A stretch of DNA of 64,000 nt from Microbacterium sp. SORGH_AS_0969. GTDB lineage: Bacteria; Actinomycetota; Actinomycetes; Actinomycetales; Microbacteriaceae. The notes beneath the pieces were generated by a model. The model ran no database searches and was not told where the DNA came from. It saw only the letters and a list, made by a program, of their open reading frames with translations. The translations under genes were made by a program, and so were the position numbers. The stretch lies in contig NZ_JAUTAG010000001.1 in the NCBI RefSeq assembly GCF_030818255.1, positions 248,001 to 312,000 on the forward strand. Reading direction: 5' to 3'. Of the stretch, positions 29,931-39,038 are shown in pieces; within the stretch, counting starts at the first letter, position 1, and each line of letters starts with the position of its first letter.

Positions 29931-31859
29931 TCAGCCGTCGATCACCGCGACCAGCTCGTCGAGGAACGCCGCGAAGTCCGTGCCCCGCCGCACGATGCGC
30001 TGAACGCTCTCGCGCTCGCTGAACACCTCGACGAACTGCTCGAACACCGTCTGGAACGCCTCGCGGTCGGCCTCGCTGAACGCCACGAGGGCCACGACCT
30101 GCACGCGACCCTCGCCCCACGCGATCGAGGGGTCGGCGATGCCGATCGCGATGCGCGTCTGGGTCGCGGTCATCCCCATCGCGTGGGGCACCGCGAGGGC
30201 GTCGGTGAACGCCGTCGACGAGATGGCCTCGCGCTCCACGGCCCGGGTGACGTAGTCGTCGTCGATGACCCCCTGGTTCGTCAGCAGCGCGCCCAGGTCG
30301 CGGATGACGCCCGCCTCGCCGTCGGCCCCGTCGAGGCCGCGCACGAAGGCGTCCGGAGAGAAGTAGCGCTCCAGCTCGGCCCGGAGCCGCGCGAGGCGCC
30401 TCCCCCGCCGCACACGCCCGGCCGCCGCCTGCACGCGCTCGACGTCGGCGTCGGTGAGGAACGGCTGGATGCGGACGAACCGGTCGCCCGTGCGGGGAGG
30501 GTCGATCGTCGTCAGCACCAGGTCGGTATCGATGCCCTCCCAGACGGGGTCGATGCGCGTCTCGACGCCGACGACCTCGATCGCCTGCCCGAGCGAACGG
30601 TCGACGCTGGAGCGCAGCAGCTCGTGCAGTTCGTAGTACCCCGGGCACACGATCGTCGCGGTGAGGAGCTGATCGGCGCGGCGGCTGCGCTCGAGGCGCC
30701 CGCCGACGTGCATCGCGACATACGCGATCTCGTCGTCGAGGATCGGGATGCCCAGCGAGTCCTGGAGCCCGGTCGCGATGTAGACCGCCACCTCGAAGAT
30801 CATCGGGTACGTCGACTTCAACGACCGCGTCAGGGGGTTCCGCGACCACGCCTGCTCTCGAGAGCGGTGCAGCAGGTTCTGCACGTGCAGCGCGAGGCGC
30901 AGGATGAAGTCCTCGTGCGCGATGTCGACGAGGAACTGGGATGCCGCCGCCTCGACGACCGCGCGGACGGCTGCCTCGACCTCGGGCGACAGGCGGGAAC
31001 GGACGTCGTCGGCCGCGGGGGCGCCCGGAGCGACGATCCGTGTGAGCACCAGGGTCGCGAGGTGGCGGAGGTCGCCCTGCCCGAGCTGCACCCCGATGTG
31101 CTTGAGGGTCAGACGGTCCAACAGATCCGCGACCGCCGCCGTGGCATCCGATACGTCCGCACCGGTCGATCCGAGGGCCCGGTCGCGGGTGGTCCGGTCC
31201 GCGGCGATCGCGATGTGCATGACGACGTCGCCGATGCCGATCTCGTTCACGAAGTAGCCGAGGGCGCCGAGCTCGGCGACCAGCTCGGCCTTGAAGGGAC
31301 CGAAGGCCCGCGCGCCGACGGACCTCTCGCCGAGCGTTCGCCGCAGCGCGTCGAGGTCGAAGTGCCCGGCATCCATCTCGTCGTGCGCGAGCTTCGACAG
31401 CAAGCGACGCTGCGCCACCTCGGTGCCCCGGAGGCGAGCGAGGGATGCCGAGCGCTCGAGCGTCAGCTCGGTCCCGCCGAGCAGCCCCCGCACGCGTGAG
31501 AGATCCGCTTCGAGCGTGGCCGCGCTGACGTGCAGAGCGTCGGCCGTCTCGAAGACGTCGATGCCGTCGGCCGAGTCGAGGAGGCGCCGCACCAGGGTGT
31601 GGAGGCGATCGCGGGGGGTCCCGGCATCCAATCCCCCGTTCGCCCGCAGCGCGACGGCGGCGTCACTGCCGGCCCGGTAGCCGAGCGGCCCCGACTCGAT
31701 CGCGCTCATGCCCCCGGCGCGGGCGTTGATCGCCGTCACGTAGGAGCGGATGCTCCGCGGGGTCACCCCGAGGGCGTCCGCCAGAGATGCAGCCGTCGAC
31801 CACTCCCCGTCGCGCAGCAACAAGGCCAGCAGGCGGTCTTGGCGAGCTTTCGTCGTCAC
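29931..31859 (-). CDS. mtlR: PRD-domain transcriptional activator with EIIB/EIIA-like domains (MtlR type)
   Basis: A 642-residue PTS-controlled regulator. An N-terminal HTH (RQDRLLALLLRDGEWSTAAS) and a second HTH region (to about 170) are followed by two PRD domains with regulatory histidines in DVVMHIAIA and AYVAMHVGGRLERS, an EIIB-like segment near residues 400-480, and a C-terminal EIIA domain with the His in ALAVPHAMGMT. This matches the MtlR/ManR family, where phosphorylation by HPr and EII proteins sets activity. It is divergent from the mannitol PTS genes, which it very likely activates. The GTG start at 31859 follows a GGAGG ribosome-binding site. Confidence 0.9.
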   Translation of the reverse strand: MTTKARQDRLLALLLRDGEWSTAASLADALGVTPRSIRSYVTAINARAGGMSAIESGPLGYRAGSDAAVALRANGGLDAGTPRDRLHTLVRRLLDSADGIDVFETADALHVSAATLEADLSRVRGLLGGTELTLERSASLARLRGTEVAQRRLLSKLAHDEMDAGHFDLDALRRTLGERSVGARAFGPFKAELVAELGALGYFVNEIGIGDVVMHIAIAADRTTRDRALGSTGADVSDATAAVADLLDRLTLKHIGVQLGQGDLRHLATLVLTRIVAPGAPAADDVRSRLSPEVEAAVRAVVEAAASQFLVDIAHEDFILRLALHVQNLLHRSREQAWSRNPLTRSLKSTYPMIFEVAVYIATGLQDSLGIPILDDEIAYVAMHVGGRLERSRRADQLLTATIVCPGYYELHELLRSSVDRSLGQAIEVVGVETRIDPVWEGIDTDLVLTTIDPPRTGDRFVRIQPFLTDADVERVQAAAGRVRRGRRLARLRAELERYFSPDAFVRGLDGADGEAGVIRDLGALLTNQGVIDDDYVTRAVEREAISSTAFTDALAVPHAMGMTATQTRIAIGIADPSIAWGEGRVQVVALVAFSEADREAFQTVFEQFVEVFSERESVQRIVRRGTDFAAFLDELVAVIDG

Positions 31860-31982
31860 GATCCGTCCTCCGCGCCGCGCCCGGTATGGCAGCGCACCCT
31901 CCATCCAACCACGCGACCCGGGTCGCTGCGCGGGCGACCGGCATCCACGTTCCGGGGGGTGGGAAACGAACCTGGTTGTCCG

Positions 31983-31999
31983 CTGGGAGCCGCTTCCAG
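31983..31999. promoter_or_regulatory. Putative operator in the mtlR/PTS divergent region
   Basis: CTGGGAGCCGCTTCCAG is a 17-bp palindrome with one mismatch, lying 29 bp before the EIIB start. Flanking TTGTC and GACAA give a second symmetric layer. It could be an MtlR site or a leader RNA hairpin. Confidence 0.35.
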
Positions 32000-32027
32000 A
32001 CAATCGAGAGGTAAGGAGGCGGGTTCG

Positions 32028-32360
32028 ATGAGGATCCTGGTGGTCTGTGGTGCGGGTGCGTCCAGCACGTTCGTCGCGCAGCGGGTACGCCGCGCGGCCC
32101 ACGAGCGCGGCCTCGACTATGCCGCCTCCGCGGGAACGCTGCGTTCGCTCCCGATCGATCTCGACGGATGCGATGTCGTCCTCGTCGGCCCCCACCTCGC
32201 GGGCGACCTCGACGCGATCGAACGGGATGCCGCGACGCGCGGCGTCAAGGTGGTCCTGCTGCCACCCGACGTGTTCGCCGACCTCGACGGCACGCGCGCC
32301 CTCGCCCTCGTCCAGGGGGCGCTCGGCGCCCGACCGCTTCTGACTCACGAGAAGGAGTGA
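32028..32360 (+). CDS. PTS EIIB-like protein, lactose/cellobiose fold
   Basis: A 110-residue protein that starts MRILVVCGAGASSTFVAQRV. The P-loop-like CGAGASST with Cys7 is the phosphocysteine signature of lactose/cellobiose-type EIIB domains. No matching EIIC or EIIA is present in the window, since MtlA carries its own EIIB. The ATG is preceded by AAGGAGG. It is the first gene of the rightward PTS run, 4 bp before ptsH. It may serve an EIIC elsewhere or have a signalling role with MtlR. Confidence 0.85.
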   Translation: MRILVVCGAGASSTFVAQRVRRAAHERGLDYAASAGTLRSLPIDLDGCDVVLVGPHLAGDLDAIERDAATRGVKVVLLPPDVFADLDGTRALALVQGALGARPLLTHEKE

Positions 32361-32364
32361 TCCC

Positions 32365-32640
32365 ATGCCTCGACTCACCCGCACCGTCCGGATCGGATCG
32401 TCCCACGGCCTGCACGCACGCCCCGCGAAGCTGTTCGCACAGGCGGCGAAGGAGTCCGGAATCCCGGTGACCATCGCCAAGGATGCCGGCGCCCCGGTCA
32501 ACGCCGCGAGCATCCTCGGCATCATCGCGCTGGGCCTGGAGTACGGCGACTACGTCACCCTCACGGCCGACGGCGACAACGCCGAAGCGACCATCGATCG
32601 TCTCAGCGAACTGCTGACCACCGACCACGACGCCGCATAA
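32365..32640 (+). CDS. ptsH: Phosphocarrier protein HPr
   Basis: Relays phosphate from enzyme I to the EIIA proteins. The 91-residue protein has the active-site histidine H17 in SSHGLHARPAK and a serine (S49) in NAASILGI at the position equivalent to regulatory Ser46, which in Gram-positive HPr can be phosphorylated by HPr kinase. Follows the EIIB gene directly; 26 bp precede ptsI. Confidence 0.95.
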   Translation: MPRLTRTVRIGSSHGLHARPAKLFAQAAKESGIPVTIAKDAGAPVNAASILGIIALGLEYGDYVTLTADGDNAEATIDRLSELLTTDHDAA

Positions 32641-32666
32641 CGGCGCGCAGTAAAGGAAACGAGCAC

Positions 32667-34364
32667 ATGACGGAACTCCGTGGAGTCGGAATCGGACTGG
32701 GCGTCGCCCAGGGACCCATCGCGCGCATGGCGGAGCCCCTGCCCGCCCCGAAGGACGCGAAGAGCGAGCTGAGCGTCGAGGACGAGACCGCGCGCGTGCG
32801 CGAGGCCATCGGCGCCGTCGCGCGCGAGCTCGAGGCCCGCGGGGCACAAGCGGGCGGCGCCGCCCGCGACGTGCTCGAGGCCCAGGCGATGATCGCCGAG
32901 GACCCGACCCTCGAAGCCGAGGTCGACAGCCGTCTCGCCGCGGGCAAGACCGGCGAGTTCGCCGTGCACGACGCCTTCGCCTCGTTCCGTGAGCAGCTCG
33001 TCGCCCTGGGCGGCTACCTCGGCGAGCGCGCCGCCGACCTCGACGACGTCGCCCAGCGCGTCATCGCGCGCCTGCGCGGCGTCGCGGCCCCCGGCATCCC
33101 GGATCCCGGTCACCCATTCGTGCTTGTCGCGAAAGACCTGGCCCCCGCCGACACCGCCCTGCTCGACCTCGACAAGGTGCTCGCGCTGGTCACGACCGAG
33201 GGCGGCCCCACCTCGCACACGGCGATCCTCGCCCGCGAGAAGTCGATCGTCGCCGTCGTCGGCGCCGCGGGCGCCAAGGACCTCGTCGATGGACAGTCCG
33301 TGATCGTCGACGCCGCCGCGGGCGTCGTCACCGTCGACCCGACCGACGACGAGAAGGCCCGCGCGGCGAACCGTGCCGAGGCCCGTGCCGCCGCGGCATC
33401 CGCCCCTCTCACCGACGGCGCCCTCGCCGACGGCACCAAAGTGCCCCTGCTCGCCAACCTCGGAAAGCCGGGCGGCGCCGCCGAGGCCGTCGAGCTGGGG
33501 GCCGAGGGCGTGGGCCTGTTCCGCACCGAGTTCCTCTTCCTCAGCTCCAGCTCCGCCCCGACCGTCGAGGAGCAGCGCGCCGCGTACACCGAGCTGCTGA
33601 GCGCCTTCCCGGGCAAGAAGGTCGTCGTGCGCATGCTCGACGCCGGTGCCGACAAGCCGCTGCCGTTCCTCAACGACGCGCACGAGGAGAACCCGGCTCT
33701 CGGCCTCCGTGGCCTCCGCGCACTCCGCGCGAGCGAGGACATCCTCCGCGAGCAGCTGACCGCGCTGGCGGAGGCGGATGCCGCGACCCGCAAGACCGAA
33801 GCCGGACCCGCCGACCTGTGGGTCATGGCCCCCATGGTCTCGACCGTCGAGGAGACGCGCTACTTCACCGAGCTGGCCCGCGACTACGGCCTGAAGACGA
33901 CCGGCGTGATGGTCGAAGTCCCCTCGTCCGCGCTGATGGCGGACCGCATCCTCCAGATCGCGGACTTCGTCTCGATCGGGACGAACGACCTCACGCAGTA
34001 CACGCTCGCCGCCGACCGCCTGCTCGGTTCCGTCGCGTCGTTCCAGGACCCGTGGCATCCGGCCGTTCTCCGCCTCATCCGCGAGGTCGGTGCGGCGGGC
34101 CGCGTGAACGGCAAGCCCGTCGGCATCTGCGGTGAGGCCGCGGCCGACCCGCTGCTCGCCGTCGTCCTCGTCGGGCTCGGTGCGACCACGCTCTCGATGG
34201 CGCCCACCGCTCTCGCGGACGTGCGCGCCACCCTCCTCGACCACACCCTTGACGACGCCCTGCGCATCGCCGAGGCCGCCCTGTCCGCCGATGACGCGGC
34301 ATCCGCCCGCGAAGCAGCCCAGGCCGCTTCCTCGACCCGTGAGGCCGTCCCCGCGGCCTCGTGA
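32667..34364 (+). CDS. ptsI: Phosphoenolpyruvate-protein phosphotransferase (PTS enzyme I)
   Basis: Starts the PTS relay by autophosphorylation from PEP. The 565-residue protein has the HPr-binding helical domain, the phosphohistidine loop GGPTSHTAILAREKSI with His184, and the PEP-binding barrel with RTEFLFLSS, VVRMLDAGADKPLPFL, IGTNDLTQYTLAADR and GICGEAAADPLL. It is followed by a GC-rich hairpin before mtlA. Confidence 0.96.
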   Translation: MTELRGVGIGLGVAQGPIARMAEPLPAPKDAKSELSVEDETARVREAIGAVARELEARGAQAGGAARDVLEAQAMIAEDPTLEAEVDSRLAAGKTGEFAVHDAFASFREQLVALGGYLGERAADLDDVAQRVIARLRGVAAPGIPDPGHPFVLVAKDLAPADTALLDLDKVLALVTTEGGPTSHTAILAREKSIVAVVGAAGAKDLVDGQSVIVDAAAGVVTVDPTDDEKARAANRAEARAAAASAPLTDGALADGTKVPLLANLGKPGGAAEAVELGAEGVGLFRTEFLFLSSSSAPTVEEQRAAYTELLSAFPGKKVVVRMLDAGADKPLPFLNDAHEENPALGLRGLRALRASEDILREQLTALAEADAATRKTEAGPADLWVMAPMVSTVEETRYFTELARDYGLKTTGVMVEVPSSALMADRILQIADFVSIGTNDLTQYTLAADRLLGSVASFQDPWHPAVLRLIREVGAAGRVNGKPVGICGEAAADPLLAVVLVGLGATTLSMAPTALADVRATLLDHTLDDALRIAEAALSADDAASAREAAQAASSTREAVPAAS

Positions 34365-34371
34365 ACCACCC

Positions 34372-34393
34372 GGGGGCGGTGACCGCCGCCCCC
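34372..34393 (+). terminator. Hairpin between ptsI and mtlA
   Basis: GGGGGCGG and CCGCCCCC pair in an 8-bp stem plus one wobble pair, with a GACC loop, starting 8 bp after the ptsI stop. It may partly stop transcription or protect mRNA ends, separating general PTS and mannitol gene expression. Confidence 0.5.
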
Positions 34394-34466
34394 ACCTGCA
34401 CCACGGCACACGCCGTTCCCCCCACCAGCGCGGCGCCCGCCGCGCACCATACAAGGAGACACAGCA

Positions 34467-36137
34467 ATGACGACGACGTCACCCGCCAAGAAGCCGGGAG
34501 GGGCTCGGATCGCGGTACAGCGATTCGGCACGTTCCTCTCCGGCATGATCATGCCGAACATCGCGGCCTTCATCGCATGGGGTTTCATCACCATGCTCTT
34601 CATCCCGGCCGGATTCTTCGGTGCGGAAAGCCCCTTCGGACCCGCGTGGCACTGGGCACCGGTCGCCGAGATCCTCGGCGGCGGCGGCGACGCCGCCACC
34701 ATCGGCTGGCCCGGCGCGATGACCGCCCTCAGCGCGACCGAAGACGGCACGACCTACCAGGGCTACGTGGGCCTCGTGAGCATCATGATCACGTACCTGC
34801 TGCCGCTGCTCATCGCCAACACCGGTGGACGCATCGTCTACGGTGCGCGCGGTGGCGTGGTCGGCACGATCGCCGTGATGGGCGTCATCGCCGGTACCAA
34901 CATCCCCATGTTCCTCGGCGCGATGATCATGGGCCCGCTCGCGGCCTGGATCACCAAGCAGATGGACAAGCTGTGGGACGGCAAGATCCGCCCCGGCTTC
35001 GAGATGCTCGTCAACAACTTCTCGGCCGGCATCCTCGGCATGGTCCTCGCGATCGTCGGTTTCTTCGCCTTCGGCCCGGTCTTCCTCGGCATCAGCGCGG
35101 TCCTCGGCGGCATCGTCGGCTTCCTGGTGCAGTTCAACCTGCTGCCGGTGCTGTCGATCATCGTCGAGCCCGCCAAGGTGCTGTTCCTCAACAACGCCAT
35201 CAACCACGGCGTGTTCACCCCGCTCGGCGTCGAACAGGTCGCCGACACGGGCAAGTCGATCCTCTTCCTCATCGAAGCGAACCCCGGCCCGGGCCTCGGC
35301 CTGCTCCTCGCCTTCACCTTCTTCGGTGTGGGCGCGGCGAAGGCCTCTGCCCCCGGCGCCATCGTCATCCAGTTCCTCGGTGGCATCCACGAGATCTACT
35401 TCCCGTACGCCCTCGCCAAGCCCATGACGATCCTCGCCCTGATCGCCGGTGGCGCCTCGGGTGTCGCCACGAACATGATCTTCCAGGGCGGTCTGGTCTT
35501 CCCCGCGGCCCCGGGCAGCATCATCGCGGTGACGGCTGCCGCCGCCGGCGGTGGCGTCGCGAACGTACTCGTCGTCCTGCTGTCGGTCGTCGTCGCCGCT
35601 GTCGTGACCTTCCTGATCGCCGGCATCATCCTCCGCGCCTCGCGCAAGCGCGACCAGGAGGCCGAGGGCGACAGCTTCGCCGCGGCCATCGACCAGACCG
35701 CCGCGAACAAGGGCAAGGAGTCCGCCGCCCTCGGCGCCCTGCGCACCCGCGCGGCCGGCACCACGGGCGCGGGCACGACCGACGCCGCCGAGAGCGACGT
35801 CGACGGCGCCCTCGGCGGTCTCGAGGGCGGCGTGGCCACGAAGCAGCTGAATACCATTGTGTTCGCCTGCGACGCGGGCATGGGCTCCTCGGCCATGGGC
35901 GCGAGCGTGCTGCGCAACAAGATCAAGAAGGCCGGCATCGAGGGGGTCACGGTCACCAACCAGGCGATCGCGAACCTCGACGGCTCGGCCGACCTGATCA
36001 TCACGCAGAACCAGCTGACCGACCGCGCGAAGGCGCAGTCGCCCGACGCGGTGCACGTGTCGGTGGACAACTTCATGAACTCGCCGAAGTACGACGAGGT
36101 CGTCGAAATGGTCCGCTCGCAGCACGAGACGAAGTAA
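34467..36137 (+). CDS. mtlA: Mannitol-specific PTS permease EIICB (MtlA)
   Basis: Imports and phosphorylates mannitol. The 556-residue protein begins with the EIIC-mannitol pattern VQRFGTFLSGMIMPNIAAFI, has about eight membrane helices, the conserved GGIHEIYFPY motif in the substrate-binding loop, and a linker near residues 400-455. The cytoplasmic EIIB ends the protein, with phosphocysteine C468 in IVFACDAGMGSSAMG. EIIA is not fused and is encoded by the next gene. An AAGGAGA ribosome-binding site precedes ATG 34467. Confidence 0.95.
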   Translation: MTTTSPAKKPGGARIAVQRFGTFLSGMIMPNIAAFIAWGFITMLFIPAGFFGAESPFGPAWHWAPVAEILGGGGDAATIGWPGAMTALSATEDGTTYQGYVGLVSIMITYLLPLLIANTGGRIVYGARGGVVGTIAVMGVIAGTNIPMFLGAMIMGPLAAWITKQMDKLWDGKIRPGFEMLVNNFSAGILGMVLAIVGFFAFGPVFLGISAVLGGIVGFLVQFNLLPVLSIIVEPAKVLFLNNAINHGVFTPLGVEQVADTGKSILFLIEANPGPGLGLLLAFTFFGVGAAKASAPGAIVIQFLGGIHEIYFPYALAKPMTILALIAGGASGVATNMIFQGGLVFPAAPGSIIAVTAAAAGGGVANVLVVLLSVVVAAVVTFLIAGIILRASRKRDQEAEGDSFAAAIDQTAANKGKESAALGALRTRAAGTTGAGTTDAAESDVDGALGGLEGGVATKQLNTIVFACDAGMGSSAMGASVLRNKIKKAGIEGVTVTNQAIANLDGSADLIITQNQLTDRAKAQSPDAVHVSVDNFMNSPKYDEVVEMVRSQHETK

Positions 36138-36147
36138 TCCCCTAGCA

Positions 36148-36180
36148 CGGAGGGGCCGGGACACAACCCCGGCCCCTCCG
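36148..36180 (+). terminator. Strong hairpin between mtlA and mtlF
   Basis: CGGAGGGGCCGGG and CCCGGCCCCTCCG make a perfect 13-bp stem with a 7-nt ACACAAC loop, followed by TCTTCC. It lies inside an apparent operon, so it may cause partial termination or stabilise the upstream message. Confidence 0.65.
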
Positions 36181-36240
36181 TCTTCCCGTCCGGCCCGCGG
36201 TTTGCGAGGCTGGACAGCACGACGAGAAAGGCGAGAACCC

Positions 36241-36678
36241 ATGTCGAACGTCCTCCGCATCGAATCCGTCCGCATCCACCCCGGAAGCGCCACCCGCGAG
36301 GAGGCGATGAAGGAAGCCGCCGATCTGCTCGAAGCCGCCGGCTCCGTCACGGGTGAGTACTTCGCCGCCATGCAGCAGCGCGAGGAGACGGTGTCCACCT
36401 ACATGGGCAACGAGCTCGCCATCCCCCACGGCACGAACGAGACCAAGCAGGCGATCCTCGAGTCCGGCCTCTCGGTCGTCCGCTACGACGGCGGTGTCGA
36501 CTGGGGCGGAGAGCCCGTCACCTTCGTGATCGGCATCGCCGGCAAGGGCGACGAGCACCTCGAGATCCTGTCGCAGATCGCGATCCTCTTCTCGGAGGAA
36601 GACGACGTCGCGCGTTTGAAGGCGGCCTCGTCGCCCGAGGAACTGTTCGAGGCCCTCTCCGGGTCCGTCAACGCATGA
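36241..36678 (+). CDS. mtlF: Mannitol-specific PTS EIIA component (MtlF)
   Basis: Passes phosphate from HPr to the EIIB domain of MtlA. The 145-residue protein has the EIIA-Fru/Mtl signature with the active-site His63 in ELAIPHGTNETKQAI and a C-terminal LFSEEDDVARLKAASSPEEL. ATG 36241 follows GAAAGGCGAG. Its stop overlaps the mtlD ATG, so both are coupled. Confidence 0.95.
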   Translation: MSNVLRIESVRIHPGSATREEAMKEAADLLEAAGSVTGEYFAAMQQREETVSTYMGNELAIPHGTNETKQAILESGLSVVRYDGGVDWGGEPVTFVIGIAGKGDEHLEILSQIAILFSEEDDVARLKAASSPEELFEALSGSVNA

Positions 36679-37826
36679 AGGCCGTCCACTTCGGCGCCGG
36701 CAACATCGGGCGCGGCTTCGTCGGACTGCTGCTGCACGAGGGCGGGTACGACCTCGTCTTCTCCGACGTGTCCGCCGCGCTCGTCGAGGCCATCAACGCA
36801 GCGTCCTCGTACACCGTCCACGAGGTGGGCGAAGGGGGCGTCGACAAGGAGGTGACCGGTTTCCGGGCGATCGACAGTTCCGTGGATGCCGAGACCCTGA
36901 TCGACGAGATCGCCACCGCCGAGGTCGTCACGACCGCCGTCGGTCCCACGATCCTGAAGTTCGTGGCTCCGCACATCGTCGCGGGCCTCGCCCTGCGCGA
37001 CCCGGCGCTCGCTCCCCTGCAGATCATGGCGTGCGAGAACGCGATCGGCGCGACCGACCAGTTGCGCGAGCACGTCATCGAGCTCGCGGGAGAGTCCTGG
37101 GACGCTCTGGCATCCCGTGCCGTCTTCGCCAACACCGCGGTCGACCGGATCGTGCCGGCGCAGTCGGGTGGAGGCGTCGACGTCACCGTGGAGCCGTTCT
37201 ACGAGTGGGCGATCGAACGCGCGCCCTTCGGCGACACTCCCCCGCACATCCCCGGCGCGCACTTCGTCGACGACCTCGAGCCGTACATCGAGCGCAAGCT
37301 CTTCACGGTCAACACCGGCCACGCCACGACCGCGTACTTCGGGGCGCGTGCCGGGATCGAGCGCATCTCGGACGCGCTCGCCGACCCGGCCATCGCCGCC
37401 GACGTCGAAGCGGTGCTGGAGGAGACCAGCGCGCTGTTGGTCGAGAAGCACGAGCTCGACGCCGACGTGCAGGGTGAGTACCGCGCGACGATCCTGCGCC
37501 GTTTCCGCAACCCCGCACTGCCCGACACCGTCTGGCGCGTCGGCCGGCAGCCGCTGCGCAAGCTCTCGCGCCACGAGCGCTTCGTCGGTCCCGCCGCCGA
37601 GGCGGTCGAGCGCGGCCTCCCCGTCGACGCCCTCGTCGCCGCGATGGCCGCCGCCCTCGAGTTCCAGGATGCCGAAGACATCCAGGCCGTCGACCTGCAG
37701 CGCATGCTGCGCGAGCTCGATGCCGAGGCGTTCACCGCCGAGGTGACGGGCCTGGAGCCTTCGCATCCTCTGTTCGCCCGCGTGGTCGAGATCGTCGCCG
37801 CACGACAGGCGGCGATCGGCGCCTGA
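36675..37826 (+). CDS. mtlD: Mannitol-1-phosphate 5-dehydrogenase
   Basis: NAD-dependent oxidation of mannitol 1-phosphate to fructose 6-phosphate. The 383-residue protein starts MKAVHFGAGNIGRGFVGLLL, the family's nucleotide-binding motif, and has ENAIGATDQLREHV, the catalytic region ERKLFTVNTGHATTAYFGA with conserved lysine, asparagine and histidine, and the length typical of polyol-specific long-chain dehydrogenases. Last gene of the mannitol run; a hairpin follows. Confidence 0.95.
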   Translation: MKAVHFGAGNIGRGFVGLLLHEGGYDLVFSDVSAALVEAINAASSYTVHEVGEGGVDKEVTGFRAIDSSVDAETLIDEIATAEVVTTAVGPTILKFVAPHIVAGLALRDPALAPLQIMACENAIGATDQLREHVIELAGESWDALASRAVFANTAVDRIVPAQSGGGVDVTVEPFYEWAIERAPFGDTPPHIPGAHFVDDLEPYIERKLFTVNTGHATTAYFGARAGIERISDALADPAIAADVEAVLEETSALLVEKHELDADVQGEYRATILRRFRNPALPDTVWRVGRQPLRKLSRHERFVGPAAEAVERGLPVDALVAAMAAALEFQDAEDIQAVDLQRMLRELDAEAFTAEVTGLEPSHPLFARVVEIVAARQAAIGA

Positions 37827-37846
37827 GACGTCCGTTGTTCGGACAT

Positions 37847-37885
37847 CACCGCCGACGTGTCGCCTCGCGCGCGACGTCGGCGGTG
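37847..37885 (+). terminator. Terminator after mtlD
   Basis: CACCGCCGACGT and ACGTCGGCGGTG form a perfect 12-bp stem about 20 bp after the mtlD stop, followed by GCGTTTGG. Confidence 0.65.
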
Positions 37886-37921
37886 GCGTTTGGTGCGAGG
37901 CATGGTCCCGGCGGGCGGGGA

Positions 37922-37927
37922 TACGCT
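37922..37927 (+). promoter_or_regulatory. -10 box of the hydrolase gene (TACGCT)
   Basis: TACGCT is followed by CGAGAG and GTG 37934, fixing this GTG as the start; the open frame extends about 100 bp further upstream without a better signal. Confidence 0.5.
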
Positions 37928-37933
37928 CGAGAG

Positions 37934-38713
37934 GTGACCGATCGCGAGCCCCCTGCCGACTCCCCTGCCGCGCCCCCGCGCCGTCGACGTCGGTGGCTCC
38001 GCTGGACGCTTGGCGGCCTGGGTGCCCTCGTGATCCTGCTGGTCGGTGGCATCCTGATCTACAGCCAGGTCGGCGTGATGGGTCCCGAAGCGGGCCCGCT
38101 CGCCGAGGCCGAGGCGAACCCCGGGCTCACGATCACCGACGACGGCGCGGGCATCGTGCTCACGCCGACGTCGGGGGCGTCCGGCCAGGGTCTGGTGTTC
38201 ATCCCCGGAGCCAAGGTGGCGGCCGAGGGCTACATCGCGACCTTCGCCGACACGGTGGTCGATGACGGCGTCACGGTCGTCATCACGCGCCCGTGGCTGA
38301 ACCTCGCGTTCTTCGACCCGCGCCCCCTCTCGACGTTCACCGACCTCGCACCGGATGTCGCTGTGTGGGCGGTGGGCGGACACTCCCTGGGAGGCGTGCG
38401 CGCGTGCCGGCTCGCCACCGACGCCGACGCGCTCGTGCTCTTCGCCTCGTACTGCGCGAACGACCTCTCGGCATCCGGAATCCCCGTGCTGAGCCTGTCC
38501 GGTTCGGAAGACGGGCTGAGCACCCCGCAGAAGATCGCGGATGCCAAGGCCGAACTGCCCGCGAACGCCACCTTCGTCGAGATTCCCGGCGCTTCCCACG
38601 CCTCCTTCGGCGCCTACGGCCCGCAGCCCGGCGACGGCACCCCCACCGCGGATCCTGCCGAGGTCGACCGTGTGATCGCCGAGGAGCTCGCGGGCTTCCT
38701 GCCGCCGCCGTAG
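37934..38713 (+). CDS. Membrane-anchored alpha/beta hydrolase
   Basis: A 259-residue protein with a basic, Pro-rich N-terminus, one membrane anchor (LGGLGALVILLVGGILIYSQ) and an outside-facing alpha/beta hydrolase domain. The nucleophile elbow is GGHSLGGVRACRL, the likely acid Asp lies in SGSEDGLSTPQ, and the catalytic His is in PGASHASFGAYG. Substrate unknown; esterase or lipase activity is plausible. Single-gene unit with its own promoter. Confidence 0.85.
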   Translation: MTDREPPADSPAAPPRRRRRWLRWTLGGLGALVILLVGGILIYSQVGVMGPEAGPLAEAEANPGLTITDDGAGIVLTPTSGASGQGLVFIPGAKVAAEGYIATFADTVVDDGVTVVITRPWLNLAFFDPRPLSTFTDLAPDVAVWAVGGHSLGGVRACRLATDADALVLFASYCANDLSASGIPVLSLSGSEDGLSTPQKIADAKAELPANATFVEIPGASHASFGAYGPQPGDGTPTADPAEVDRVIAEELAGFLPPP

Positions 38714-39038
38714 CGCGCGTCGGCGTTTGCGGCCGCTCCGGCGCCCTGCCATCAGGTCGCCTCGCCGCCCCGGCGCGCTGCCACCCGGCGCACTGCCACC
38801 CGCGCCCCGCCGCCCCGGCCGTGCGGGCTCAGGGCGTTCCGGGCGCCCGGAGCGAGCGAAACTCCTGAAAAACCCGCGCTCGCACGCGAGGTCATCCTGC
38901 CACGGGGCGTCTCACGACGAAAAGTCAGGAGTTTCGCCCAAGCGAGAGAGCCGATGGACTCCTCCTCCCCCGCGGGAGTTGTCCACAGATCTGGCCCCAC
39001 AGCCGTTCCACGGCGGTCGGAACGGCCAGGGTGGGCCG
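38714..39038. other. Intergenic gap upstream of the AbiEi/DUF559 gene
   Basis: About 325 bp. The first 140 bp are C-rich low-complexity sequence with imperfect GCCACCCG-type repeats. The inverted-repeat element at 38856-38937 fills the middle. A CAGGGT box lies 6 nt before ATG 39039. No coding region is credible. Confidence 0.6.
38856..38937. repeat. Inverted-repeat element A (GCGAAACTCCTGA family, 82 bp)
   Basis: Left arm GCGAAACTCCTGA at 38856-38868 and right arm TCAGGAGTTTCGC at 38925-38937 are perfect 13-bp complements separated by 56 nt. The spacer has no similarity to the spacers of elements B and C beyond its length. Confidence 0.9.
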
